Positions 45,359 to 53,821 of a DNA stretch of 64,000 nt are shown here, in pieces. Within the stretch, counting starts at the first letter, position 1. Each line of letters begins with the position of its first letter. This DNA is from Candidatus Competibacteraceae bacterium. Lineage in GTDB: Bacteria > Pseudomonadota > Gammaproteobacteria > Competibacterales > Competibacteraceae. The notes below the pieces were generated by a model, which was given only the letters and a program-made list of their open reading frames with translations, did no database searches and had not been told where the DNA came from. The stretch covers positions 2,852,001 to 2,916,000 of the forward strand of contig CP065007.1 in NCBI GenBank assembly GCA_016699715.1, in the 5' to 3' direction. Made by a program: the position numbers and the translations under genes.

Positions 45359-47918
45359 ATTGTCCGATGGCTTCTTTGTAGCCGCGGGCGATCAGCGCGG
45401 TCAGGTCCGCCAGCACCCTCGGCAGCACCATCATGCCACCCGGTGCCGCCAGATAGCGCGCTTCCCATCGAGGGTCGAACTTGTCCTTGTACTGGTGCAG
45501 GCCCCGGAAATTGTAAAACGCCTCACCTCGACCGAAGACCAAGGCGCCGAACCGGTTCCACAACGGCGCCAGGCTGCGGTTCTGCAAGCCGGACAGCGGC
45601 GCCATGCCGAGATTGAACCAGGCAAACCCCTGTTCGCGGCCCCACAACATGATGCGGATGAACAGATAATCCATCACGCCCTGGACGCTGTCCGGGTGGT
45701 AGCGCATCAAATCCACCGACAGTTCCTCGCCACCGCCCCGCCACAGATTGGCGAAGGCCACCACCTCGGCATCGCGCCGCACCACCGCGATCGGGCCGGC
45801 TCGCAGATAATCCTCGTCGAAGAATCCGAGCGAAAACCCCTTCTCCCCACCGCTCTTGCCACCGAGCCAGGCATTGGAAACCACTCGCAGTTGGGGCAGC
45901 AATGCCGGCACGGCGGCGATATCCACCAGCTCGAACCGATAGCCGTCCCGCTCCAGCCGGTTGATGCCGTTGCGCAGGGTCTTGCGCGATTTGCCGTCCA
46001 GCGAAAAGGTCGCCAGCGGCACCCGCGCCTCCTCGCCGAACTTGAGCAGGGTCAGCCCCAGTTCCACATACAGACCCAGATTGTCCGGGTGGACCTGATA
46101 GAACACCGGCCAGCCACCGTGGCGCTCGCACAGTTCGCGGAATTGCCAGGCCAGTTCCCGCCGCTCCCGTTCGGTGGCGGCGACCGGGTCGCCCATCGCT
46201 ACCCAGGCGCGTCCTTCGACACCGTACATCAGGAACGCGCTGTGATCGGCGTTAAACAGCAAGGCCTTGTCGCCCAGCAGGGCCAGGTGGGCGTAGCTGC
46301 GCGGAAACGCGGCGGCGATGGCGTGGGCCTGGCGTTTTTCCTCCGGCCCCGGCAGGGTCGGCTCGAACGGCGCCGGGCGCAGCAGTTTGGCGACCCCGAA
46401 GAACAGCGCCACACCCATGGCACCCACCATCGCGCGCAGGAAACGCGGTGCTCCGCCCTGATGGCTGAAGCTGAAATCCCACCACAGCTCGTTTGAATAC
46501 TCGATATGCTTGTAGGAGAAAAAGCCCAGCCAGACCGAGCAGAGCAGCACCACGGCGATGGCGGCGAGCCAGCCCGGCGTAAAGCGTTCGCCGAACAGCG
46601 AAGCGCGGCGGTAGAACTGCCGTCGGGATGGCAGCAACCCGGCCAGCAACACCGACAGGATGATCGCTTCCTCATAGTCGGCGCCTTTCAGCAGCGAGGC
46701 GGTGATGCCGGCGATCAGGAAAACCACGGCCAGTAACCAGGCGGCATCCAGCCGGCGTTGCAGGCCCCGCGCCAGCAACAGCAGGCTCATGCCGACCAGG
46801 CTACTGATAAAATGGGAAATTTCCAGAACAGACAGCGGGATTCTATGGTGTAACCACACCAACCTCGCCTCCACCGCCGGGGTCGCGGCCGAGAACAGCA
46901 GTACCGCGCCGCTGATCAGCGCCAGCAGGGCGAACACATGCGGCAGCAGCACCGGCGCCCACGGTCCCACCACGCGCGGCAGCCACAACACCCGCTCCCG
47001 GTAGTGCCGCAGCTCGTACAGACCCAGCACGATGGCGGCCAGCGCCAGCGGCAGCAGGTAGTAAACCAGGCGGTAGGCCAGCAGCGCGCCGAGGAGGTCG
47101 GCGGCCGGCAGCTCGCGCTGGAGCATGAGCAGCACCAGCGATTCGAATACCCCCAGCCCGCCGGGGATGTGGCTGAGCAGGCCGGCAATCTGCGCCACCA
47201 GGAACACGCCGAGAATATGGCCGAAACTCACGGTCCCGGAGGCCGGCAACAAGATGTACAGCACCAGACTGGCCATGACCCAGTCCAGCGCGCCGACCGC
47301 CAGTTGCGGCAAAGCCAGCCGGGGCCGCACCATCGGCAGTTCCCAATGCCCCAGCCGTAGCGGCAGGCGACGCAGCATGCCCAGCAACAGGTAAGCCGCC
47401 GGCGGGATCAACAGCAGGAAGCCCAGCAACCGGCTGTCCATGTTCAGCCAGGGAAGCGCGCCAAGATCCAGCGGGACCAGCGCCAGCACGCCGCCGCCAA
47501 CCGTCAGAATGCCCAGCCACAGGGTCAGGGTAGTGAACACGACGATCCGGGCGATATCCACCGTGGTCAGGCCCCAACTCGAATACAGGCGGAAGCGCAG
47601 CGAGCTGGAGGTGAGCACCGACAGTCCAACCGAGTTGCTGAAGGCATAGCTGAGCAGGGCGGCGAAGCCGACCTTGGGCCAGGGCAGCGGCCGGCGGATG
47701 TAGCGCAGCGCCAGCCAGTCGTAGCCGGTGGTGACCAGATAGCTCAGCGCCGTGCCCAGCAGGGCGGCGAGCAATTGCGGGTACGGCAGTCGCCGAAAAT
47801 AGGCGGTGACATCCTGATAGCGGTACTCCGCCAGCGCCTGATGCAATACCCACAGCGCGCTGGCGAACAGCGCCAGCCCGATGAGCGGACCCGCAAGGCG
47901 GGCGGGCAGTGTTTTCAT
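45357..47918 (-). CDS. mprF: Phosphatidylglycerol lysyltransferase (MprF/LpiA)
   Basis: An 853-residue bifunctional membrane protein that transfers lysine from Lys-tRNA to phosphatidylglycerol and flips the product, raising resistance to cationic peptides and acid. The N-terminal flippase part (about 1-520) has some fourteen membrane helices with the family segment LSHIPGGLGVFESLVLLML (about 255). The C-terminal synthase (about 540-853, DUF2156) shows LLGDKALLF, WVAMGDPVAA, KSRKTLRNGINRLERDGY and FNLGMAPLSGL. The start overlaps the nudB stop (ATGA), and acvB follows. Aminoacyl specificity for lysine is inferred from the acvB pairing. Self-protection against the locus's own basic peptide is a possible benefit. 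Confidence 0.93.
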   Translation of the reverse strand: MKTLPARLAGPLIGLALFASALWVLHQALAEYRYQDVTAYFRRLPYPQLLAALLGTALSYLVTTGYDWLALRYIRRPLPWPKVGFAALLSYAFSNSVGLSVLTSSSLRFRLYSSWGLTTVDIARIVVFTTLTLWLGILTVGGGVLALVPLDLGALPWLNMDSRLLGFLLLIPPAAYLLLGMLRRLPLRLGHWELPMVRPRLALPQLAVGALDWVMASLVLYILLPASGTVSFGHILGVFLVAQIAGLLSHIPGGLGVFESLVLLMLQRELPAADLLGALLAYRLVYYLLPLALAAIVLGLYELRHYRERVLWLPRVVGPWAPVLLPHVFALLALISGAVLLFSAATPAVEARLVWLHHRIPLSVLEISHFISSLVGMSLLLLARGLQRRLDAAWLLAVVFLIAGITASLLKGADYEEAIILSVLLAGLLPSRRQFYRRASLFGERFTPGWLAAIAVVLLCSVWLGFFSYKHIEYSNELWWDFSFSHQGGAPRFLRAMVGAMGVALFFGVAKLLRPAPFEPTLPGPEEKRQAHAIAAAFPRSYAHLALLGDKALLFNADHSAFLMYGVEGRAWVAMGDPVAATERERRELAWQFRELCERHGGWPVFYQVHPDNLGLYVELGLTLLKFGEEARVPLATFSLDGKSRKTLRNGINRLERDGYRFELVDIAAVPALLPQLRVVSNAWLGGKSGGEKGFSLGFFDEDYLRAGPIAVVRRDAEVVAFANLWRGGGEELSVDLMRYHPDSVQGVMDYLFIRIMLWGREQGFAWFNLGMAPLSGLQNRSLAPLWNRFGALVFGRGEAFYNFRGLHQYKDKFDPRWEARYLAAPGGMMVLPRVLADLTALIARGYKEAIGQ

Positions 47919-48388
47919 GGCAGTCGCAGGATAGCGTCCCGGTTGGTGTAGGACGTAACTTTGGCCGCCGCCGCCGCGCGGGGCAGCCAGTCGTATTCAC
48001 TGTGTTCGGTGGGGTTCAGGGTGACGGGCAGGCGTTCGGGCAAACGGACCCGGAAAACGTGCTCGACGTTCTCGACCGCATCCGGGGCGTAGCGATGTCG
48101 CCAGGGCGGCAGAATCGGAAAGCGGTTGACCGCGTCGCAGGCCACGACGTCCACCCCGTCGCCCAGCCCGGTTTCCTCGCGCAGCTCCCGTCGCGCCGCG
48201 TCCAGCGGATCGCTTTCCTCCCAGCGCAGGCTGCCGGTCACCGACTGCCAAAAATCCGCCGGATGAACCCGGCGCAGCACCAGCACCTCGTCCGCCATGG
48301 TGTAGATCACCACCAGCACCGACTCCGGGCGCTTTAATCGCCTCTCTCCCGGCGGGAGAGAGGCCGGGGGTGAGGGTGGTTTTTTCAA
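47915..48388 (-). CDS. nudB: NudB, dihydroneopterin triphosphate pyrophosphohydrolase
   Basis: Nudix hydrolase removing pyrophosphate in folate synthesis. The body LKRPESVLVVIY...PADFWQSVTGSLRWEESDPLDAARRELREETGL contains a perfect Nudix box, and FPILPPWRHRYAPDAVENVEHVF matches NudB. No ATG precedes KRPESV; a TTG at 48386-48388, overlapping the aspS stop, gives a start equivalent to E. coli NudB but with PPSPPASLPPGERR inserted, encoded by a palindromic repeat. A GTG within SVLVV is the alternative. It lies between aspS and mprF in a coupled series. Confidence 0.88.
   Translation of the reverse strand: MKKPPSPPASLPPGERRLKRPESVLVVIYTMADEVLVLRRVHPADFWQSVTGSLRWEESDPLDAARRELREETGLGDGVDVVACDAVNRFPILPPWRHRYAPDAVENVEHVFRVRLPERLPVTLNPTEHSEYDWLPRAAAAAKVTSYTNRDAILRLP
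48341..48376. repeat. Palindromic repeat inserted in the nudB 5' end
   Basis: CCTCTCTCCC (48341-48350) perfectly inverted at 48354-48363, followed by CCGGGGGTGAGGG. A related sequence is at 51636-51669. On the nudB strand it is open and translates as PSPPASLPPGER. Confidence 0.75.
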
Positions 48389-50154
48389 GGTGTGCGGCGC
48401 AGGCGGATGTTGAGATCGCGCAGTTGCGTCTCGGTGACCGGCGCCGGCGCCTGGGTCAGCAGACAGGCGGCACTCTGAGTCTTGGGAAAAGCCATCACGT
48501 CGCGGATGGAAGCGACCCCGGCCATCAGCATTACCAACCGATCCAGGCCGAAGGCCAGACCACCGTGCGGCGGGCAACCGAACTTCAGCGCATCCAGCAG
48601 GAAGCCGAACTTGGCACGCGCTTCCTCGGCGTCGATGCCGAGCAGTTCGAACACCGTGTTCTGCATCTCCTGGCGGTGAATACGCACCGAACCGCCGCCG
48701 ATTTCGCTACCATTCAGCACCATGTCATAGGCCCGGGACAGGCAGCGTCCGGGATTGGCCTGGACTTCGGCGGGATCGTCGGTGCGCGGCGCGGTGAAGG
48801 GATGATGCAGGGCATTCCAGCGCTGGTCGTGTTCGTCCCATTCGAACATCGGGAAATTGACCACCCACAACGGCGCCCATTCGCCCTTCACCAGACCCAG
48901 ATCGTGGCCGATCTTGATCCGCAGGGCACCCAATGCGTCGTTGACCACCTTGGCCGAATCCGCGCCGAAGAAGAGCAAATCGCCGTTCTCCGCGCCGGTG
49001 CGGGTGAGAATCTTGGCCAGCACCTCGTCGGCCAGGAATTTCACAATCGGCGCTTGCAGCCCCTCGCGGCCGGCGGCCACGTCGTTGACCTTGATGTAGG
49101 CCAGCCCCTTCGCGCCGTAGCGACCGACGAATTCGGTGTAGATGTCGATCTCGCGCCGGGTCAGCTTGCCACCCTCCGGGACCCGCAGCGCCGCCACCCG
49201 GCCATTCGGATCATTGGCGGGGTTGGCAAAGACCTTGAATTCCACCTTCGCCATCAGGTCCGACAGTTCGGTCAGTTCCAGCGGGATGCGCAAATCCGGC
49301 TTGTCGGAGCCGTAGCGCTGTATCGCCGTTTCGTAGGGCATGCGCGGGAAGGGGTCGGGCAGTTCCACCGCCAGCACTTCCGCGAACATCCGGCGGATCA
49401 CCTCTTCCATCAGGTCAGTGATCCCCTGTTCGTCCAGGAACGAGGTTTCGATGTCGAGCTGGGTGAATTCCGGCTGGCGGTCGGCGCGCAGGTCCTCGTC
49501 GCGGAAACAGCGCACCACCTGATAGTAGCGGTCGAAGCCGGCCATCATCAGCAACTGCTTGAATAACTGCGGCGACTGGGGCAGCGCGAAAAAGCTGCCG
49601 GGATGGGTGCGGCTGGGCACCAGGTAGTCGCGGGCACCTTCCGGGGTGGCCTTGGTCAGCATCGGGGTTTCGATGTCCAGGAAGCCCCGCTCTTCCAGGA
49701 ATCGGCGCAGGGCGCCGATCACCCGGGCGCGTAGCCGCAATCGCTCCTGCATCACCGGCCGGCGCAGGTCGAGGTAACGATAGCGCAGCCGCACTTCCTC
49801 GGAAGTATCGTCGTCGTCCAACTGGAACGGCAACGGCTCGGCACGGTTGACGATTTCCAGTTCGCGGGCCAACACCTCGATCGCGCCGGTGGTCAGATTG
49901 GGATTTTCGGTGCCCTCGGGGCGACGACGCACCCGCCCGACCACCCGCAGCACGAATTCGTTACGAACCCGCTCGGCGCTGGCGAAGGCGTCCGGCACAT
50001 CGGGGTCGATCACCACCTGCACCAGACCTTCACGGTCGCGCAGGTCGATGAAGATCACGCCGCCGTGATCGCGGCGGCGGTGCGCCCAGCCGCAGAGGAT
50101 GACATCCTGGTCGAGCAGGGTTTCGGTAACTTGGCCGCAATAGTGGCTGCGCAT
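48385..50154 (-). CDS. aspS: Aspartyl-tRNA synthetase
   Basis: Charges tRNA-Asp (possibly also tRNA-Asn). The 589-residue product begins MRSHYCGQVTETLLDQDVILCGWAHRRRDHGG with the OB-fold anticodon-binding domain, then class II motif 1 region (RRFLEERGFLDIETPMLTKATPEGARDYLVP), motif 2 (RCFRDEDLRADRQPEFTQLDIE), the bacterial GAD insertion (about 290-420) and motif 3 (GLAFGLDRLVMLM). The start at 50154 is chosen because the reading upstream to 50283 is non-homologous. The 3' end touches nudB (T of TTG and TGA shared). Confidence 0.97.
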   Translation of the reverse strand: MRSHYCGQVTETLLDQDVILCGWAHRRRDHGGVIFIDLRDREGLVQVVIDPDVPDAFASAERVRNEFVLRVVGRVRRRPEGTENPNLTTGAIEVLARELEIVNRAEPLPFQLDDDDTSEEVRLRYRYLDLRRPVMQERLRLRARVIGALRRFLEERGFLDIETPMLTKATPEGARDYLVPSRTHPGSFFALPQSPQLFKQLLMMAGFDRYYQVVRCFRDEDLRADRQPEFTQLDIETSFLDEQGITDLMEEVIRRMFAEVLAVELPDPFPRMPYETAIQRYGSDKPDLRIPLELTELSDLMAKVEFKVFANPANDPNGRVAALRVPEGGKLTRREIDIYTEFVGRYGAKGLAYIKVNDVAAGREGLQAPIVKFLADEVLAKILTRTGAENGDLLFFGADSAKVVNDALGALRIKIGHDLGLVKGEWAPLWVVNFPMFEWDEHDQRWNALHHPFTAPRTDDPAEVQANPGRCLSRAYDMVLNGSEIGGGSVRIHRQEMQNTVFELLGIDAEEARAKFGFLLDALKFGCPPHGGLAFGLDRLVMLMAGVASIRDVMAFPKTQSAACLLTQAPAPVTETQLRDLNIRLRRTP

Positions 50155-50273
50155 GGTGTCTGATTTCCGTCGTGCAAAGCTGAGGCAGGGAAAGTCGAGG
50201 GGCCGGCGTGGCGGAGTGGCTGCTGGCAAGGGCGGAAATGGTACGGATTCAGGCCGATAGCCGCAACTGTGGC

Positions 50274-50303
50274 AAAAAAGCAAACGGCGCTCATCGCGCC
50301 GTT
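50274..50303 (-). terminator. Terminator of the FmdB-type gene
   Basis: On the minus strand AACGGCGC and GCGCCGTT pair around five bases (50283-50303) and are followed by TTGCTTTTTTG. It lies 38 bases after the zinc-ribbon gene and before aspS, so aspS should have its own promoter. Confidence 0.8.
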
Positions 50304-50341
50304 CAAGGGGTCAACCAAGCGGAGTCGTTGAAGTCTGCTTT

Positions 50342-50641
50342 TCAAACCGCCGCCGGCGTGGAACAGGTTCCGCAGCCACCGGCACCGTCGCAGGCGGGCG
50401 CCGATTTACTTTCGCTAGCGGGGGCGCTGTCGTCCTTCGCCACATTCTTCTTCTTGTCTCCGCCCTTGAAATCGGTCTCGTACCAGCCGCCGCCCTTAAG
50501 TCGGAACCCGACCACCGAGATCAGCTTCTTCAGTTCGGGCTGACCGCAGGCTGGACAGTCGCTCAACTCGGGGTCGCTGAGCTTTTGCATCACTTCCAGT
50601 TCGTGATCGCAGGACTGGCAACGGTACTCGTAAATCGGCAT
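50342..50641 (-). CDS. FmdB-family zinc-ribbon protein
   Basis: A 99-residue small regulatory-type protein starting MPIYEYRCQSCDHELEVMQ, with the four zinc cysteines in CQSC (about 8-11) and CPAC (about 28-31). The family (FmdB/CxxC_CxxC_SSSS) is common and poorly understood. The tail is Lys/Asp-rich and ends with a cysteine/glycine cluster (CDGAGGCGTCS) that could bind metal. The start at 50641 is fixed by the family N-terminus. The gene is divergent from the sugar-transport operon. Confidence 0.9.
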   Translation of the reverse strand: MPIYEYRCQSCDHELEVMQKLSDPELSDCPACGQPELKKLISVVGFRLKGGGWYETDFKGGDKKKNVAKDDSAPASESKSAPACDGAGGCGTCSTPAAV

Positions 50642-50752
50642 GGTACACCTCGTGGACTGACAATAGGGTGAAGAGCTCGGTACTGACTTTATGGGGATCA
50701 CTTTGAACGATTTCAAGGTGTTCGTCCAGAACAAGGCCGATCCCGCTACACT

Positions 50753-52072
50753 ATGCTCATGTTGTCTTCGCTGCGTCTACTTTTCATTGCCTGGTTCGTG
50801 TTGTGGCTGGCCGGCTGCGATTCCGATGCCGGCCGCGCGGTCACGGTGGAATTCTGGGCCATGGGCCAGGAGGGCGAGCAGGTCAAGGCGCTGCTGCCGG
50901 CGTTCGAGCGCCGTCATCCCGGCATTCGAGTGCGGGTGCAGCAGATTCCCTGGAGCGCGGCGCACGAAAAACTGCTGACCGCCCATGCCGGCGACGCCAT
51001 GCCGGATGCGTTCCAGCTCGGCAACACCTGGATTCCCGAATTCGTGGCCCTGCGCGCCATCGAACCACTGGACGAACGGCTGCGCGACTGGCCGGAAGCG
51101 GCGCTGGCCGACTATTTCCCCGGCATTCTCGCCACCAACCGCCTGGCCGGACGGACCTACGCCCTGCCCTGGTATGTGGACACCCGGCTGTTTTTCTACC
51201 GTGGCGATCTGCTGGCCGCCGCCGGGTTTCCCGAACCGCCGGTCACCTGGGACGGCTGGCTGCAAGCGATGAGCGCGCTCAAGGCTCCAGGTGGCGGGGC
51301 GCGTTACGCGATCCTGCTACCCATCAACGAATGGCAGTTGCCGGTCATTCTCGCCCTGCAACGCGGCGCTACCCTGCTGCGCGACCGGGATCAATACGGT
51401 AATTTTCGGGACCCGCGCTTTCGCGACGCCTTTACCTTCTATCTGAACCTGTTCGCGCGGGGGCTGGCCCCGCCGGTGGGCAATACCCAGATGGCCAACC
51501 TTTATCAGGAATTCGCCAGCGGCGCTTTCGCCATCTATGTCAGCGGCCCGTGGAACATCGGCGAGTTCGGCCGGCGGCTGCCGGCGGCGCTGCAACCGCA
51601 CTGGAACACCGCGCCGCTACCAGAATTTACCCATGCCTCCCCCCTCCCACCGGGAGAGGAGGGGGTGAAGGCGGTGGGCGTGTCGCTGGCCGGTGGCGCC
51701 AGTCTGGCGCTCAGCCGCAACTCGCCCCGGCGGGAAGCGGCCTGGCGGTTGCTGGAGTTCCTGGCCGAGCCGGAACAGCAGGCACGATTCTACCAACTGA
51801 CCGGCGATCTGCCGGCGCGGCAGTCGGCCTGGAATGATCCGGCGCTGGCCGGCAATCGTCATGCCCAGGCATTCCGGGAGCAGTTGCAACACCTGCGGGC
51901 GACGCCGCCGATCCCCGAATGGGAACGCATCGCCAGCCGCATCGCCTACTACGCCGAACTGGCGATTCGTCAGGAATTGAGCGCGGACGAGGCACTGGCG
52001 GCGTTGGATCGGGACGTGGATCGGATTCTGGAGAAACGGCGCTGGCTGCTGAGCCGGGGGTTGGTGCCATGA
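50753..52072 (+). CDS. Sugar ABC transporter substrate-binding lipoprotein
   Basis: A 439-residue UgpB/MalE-type binding protein, cluster 1. The signal ends in lipobox LWLAGC (Cys about 22). The mature part shows VTVEFWAMGQEGEQVKALLPAFERRHPGIRVRVQQIPWSAAHEKLLTA, AYALPW-like RTYALPWYVDTRLFFYR, and FAIYVSGPWNIGEFGRRL. In the region EFTHASPLPPGEEGVKAVGVSLAGG (about 295-318) a short repeat-encoded insert is present; homologues normally go directly from the NTAPLP strand to the GVSLAGG strand. Two permease genes follow with stop-start overlaps. Substrate is probably a sugar or glycerol derivative. Confidence 0.9.
   Translation: MLMLSSLRLLFIAWFVLWLAGCDSDAGRAVTVEFWAMGQEGEQVKALLPAFERRHPGIRVRVQQIPWSAAHEKLLTAHAGDAMPDAFQLGNTWIPEFVALRAIEPLDERLRDWPEAALADYFPGILATNRLAGRTYALPWYVDTRLFFYRGDLLAAAGFPEPPVTWDGWLQAMSALKAPGGGARYAILLPINEWQLPVILALQRGATLLRDRDQYGNFRDPRFRDAFTFYLNLFARGLAPPVGNTQMANLYQEFASGAFAIYVSGPWNIGEFGRRLPAALQPHWNTAPLPEFTHASPLPPGEEGVKAVGVSLAGGASLALSRNSPRREAAWRLLEFLAEPEQQARFYQLTGDLPARQSAWNDPALAGNRHAQAFREQLQHLRATPPIPEWERIASRIAYYAELAIRQELSADEALAALDRDVDRILEKRRWLLSRGLVP
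51636..51669. repeat. Palindromic repeat inserted in the sugar-binding protein gene
   Basis: CCTCCCCCCTCCC, ACC, then GGGAGAGGAGGGGG, followed by TGAAGG. It is related, in the opposite orientation, to 48341-48376. The reading frame stays open and gives ASPLPPGEEGVK. Confidence 0.7.
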
Positions 52073-52959
52073 CCGGCCAGGAACGTCACGCCGCCCGCAG
52101 CGCCAGGGCCTTTCTGGCGCCGGCGCTGCTGCTGATCGCGGTGTTTTTCTTCCTGCCGGTGCTGGCGGCGCTACTGCTGAGCTTCACCGATTTCGACATC
52201 TACGCGCTGGGCGATCTGAATCGGCTCCGTTTCGTCGGCTTGCGCAACTATCTGGATTTGCTGCAAAGTCCGCTGTTCTGGACAGCGCTCGGCAACACCT
52301 TTTATTTCGTGGTGGTGGGAGGGCCGCTGTCGGTGGCGGTCTCGCTGGGCGCGGCGCTGCTGGTGAACGCGCCACTGACCCGCTTTCCCGGTTTCTTCCG
52401 CGCCGCCTTCTTCCTGCCGGTGGTCACGACCCTGGTGGCGGTGGCGGTGGTGTGGCGTTATCTCTACCATCCCCGCTACGGCTTGCTGAATTACGGCCTC
52501 GGCCTGCTCGGCATCGACCCCATCGACTGGCTGGGCGACCCGGCCTGGGCGATGCCGGCGATCATCCTCATGGCGGTGTGGAAAAACTTCGGCTTCAACA
52601 TGATCATCTTCATCGCCGGCTTGCAGAACATTCCGACTCAACTCTACGAGGCGGCGCGGATCGACGGGGCCAGTGGCTGGCGGCAGTTCCGCTACATCAC
52701 CCTGCCGCTGCTGGGGCCGACCTTCCTGTTCGTGGCCCTGATGACCATGATCGGTTATTTCCAGGTCTTCGCGGAGCCCTATGTGATGACCCAGGGCGGC
52801 CCGGCCAACCGCACGCTCAGCGTGGTGCTGCTGATGTACGAGGAAGGTTTCCGCTGGTGGAACATGGGCTACGCCTCGGCGGCGGCGTTCATGCTGTTCG
52901 TGCTGATCCTGGCCGGAACCCTGCTGCAATTGAAGTTGCGGCGGAGAGACCCGGAATGA
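52069..52959 (+). CDS. Sugar ABC transporter permease (MalF/UgpA type)
   Basis: A 296-residue inner-membrane permease with six helices. The start MTGQERHAARSARAFLAPALLLI overlaps the preceding stop (ATGA). The EAA loop is YEAARIDGASGWRQFRYITLPLLGP (about 199-223), where an ATPase would dock. No ATPase gene is in this operon, so a shared MsmX/UgpC-type ATPase elsewhere in the genome is inferred. Confidence 0.92.
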   Translation: MTGQERHAARSARAFLAPALLLIAVFFFLPVLAALLLSFTDFDIYALGDLNRLRFVGLRNYLDLLQSPLFWTALGNTFYFVVVGGPLSVAVSLGAALLVNAPLTRFPGFFRAAFFLPVVTTLVAVAVVWRYLYHPRYGLLNYGLGLLGIDPIDWLGDPAWAMPAIILMAVWKNFGFNMIIFIAGLQNIPTQLYEAARIDGASGWRQFRYITLPLLGPTFLFVALMTMIGYFQVFAEPYVMTQGGPANRTLSVVLLMYEEGFRWWNMGYASAAAFMLFVLILAGTLLQLKLRRRDPE

Positions 52960-53789
52960 ACCGCCTCCTCCATCGCATCCTTCCCACCCTGCTGGTATAC
53001 GGCCTGCTGATGCTTGGCACGGCGCTGGCGCTGGCGCCGCTGCTGTGGATGCTGGTGGCCTCGCTGATGCCACCCGGCGAGGCCACCGGCTATCCGCCGC
53101 GATTGTGGCCCAGCACGGTGACGTTCGAACACTACGTGGCGCTGTTCAGCCGCCTCGACCTGGGCCGCTACCTGCTCAACAGCACCCTGCTGGCCAGCGC
53201 CGTGACCGTGATCTCGCTGTTCGTCAACTCGATGGCGGGCTATGCCTTCGCCAAGTTCCGCTTCCGCTATCGGGACCGGCTGTTTCGAACCCTGCTGGCG
53301 GCCATGGTGATCCCGGCCCAGGTGGCGATGCTGCCATTGTTCCTGCTGCTCAAGCAGTTCGGTCTGATCAACACTTATTGGGGCGTCATTATCCCTGGGA
53401 TGGCCAGCATCTTCGGCATTTTCCTGATCCGCCAGTATCTGCTGGCCATTCCCGACAGCCTGCTGGATGCCGCGCGCATGGACGGCGCCGGTGAGTTCCG
53501 CATCTATTGGGCGCTGGTGCTACCACTGTGCCGGCCGATCCTGGTAACGCTGGCAATCTTCACCTTCATGGGCACCTGGAACGATTTCATGTGGCCGCTG
53601 ATCGTGCTGACCGACAGCGCCATGTACACCCTGCCGGTGGCGTTGGCCAACCTGCTGGGCGAGCATGTACAGGACACGGAATTGATGATGGCCGGCTCGG
53701 TGCTGACCGTACTGCCAGTGCTGTTGCTGTTTGTGGCCCTGCAAAAGCACTACATCGCCGGCATCATGCTGGGCGGAATGAAAGGTTAA
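52956..53789 (+). CDS. Sugar ABC transporter permease (MalG/UgpE type)
   Basis: A 277-residue second permease, overlapping the first by four bases (ATGA). It begins with a membrane helix (LLVYGLLMLGTALALAPLLWMLVASL), then FVNSMAGYAFAKFRFRYRDRLF and the EAA loop LLDAARMDGAGEFRIYWALVLPLCRP (about 168-193). Together with the partner permease and the binding protein it forms an importer lacking its own ATPase. It ends the operon; a converging TAXI-type gene follows after 32 bases. Confidence 0.93.
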   Translation: MNRLLHRILPTLLVYGLLMLGTALALAPLLWMLVASLMPPGEATGYPPRLWPSTVTFEHYVALFSRLDLGRYLLNSTLLASAVTVISLFVNSMAGYAFAKFRFRYRDRLFRTLLAAMVIPAQVAMLPLFLLLKQFGLINTYWGVIIPGMASIFGIFLIRQYLLAIPDSLLDAARMDGAGEFRIYWALVLPLCRPILVTLAIFTFMGTWNDFMWPLIVLTDSAMYTLPVALANLLGEHVQDTELMMAGSVLTVLPVLLLFVALQKHYIAGIMLGGMKG

Positions 53790-53821
53790 ACGGCGTCCGA
53801 ACCCTTCCATCCCGGGAGGAT

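Noticed and set aside
47915..48577. Longer nudB reading frame starting inside aspS
   Set aside because: The extra 63 codons are the aspS 3' end in another frame with no NudB homology; the TTG at 48388 is preferred.
50205..50290. tRNA-like start GGCGTGGCGGAGTGGCTG beside aspS
   Set aside because: I could not fold a full cloverleaf with anticodon and acceptor stems; the 3' part is the terminator of the zinc-ribbon gene.
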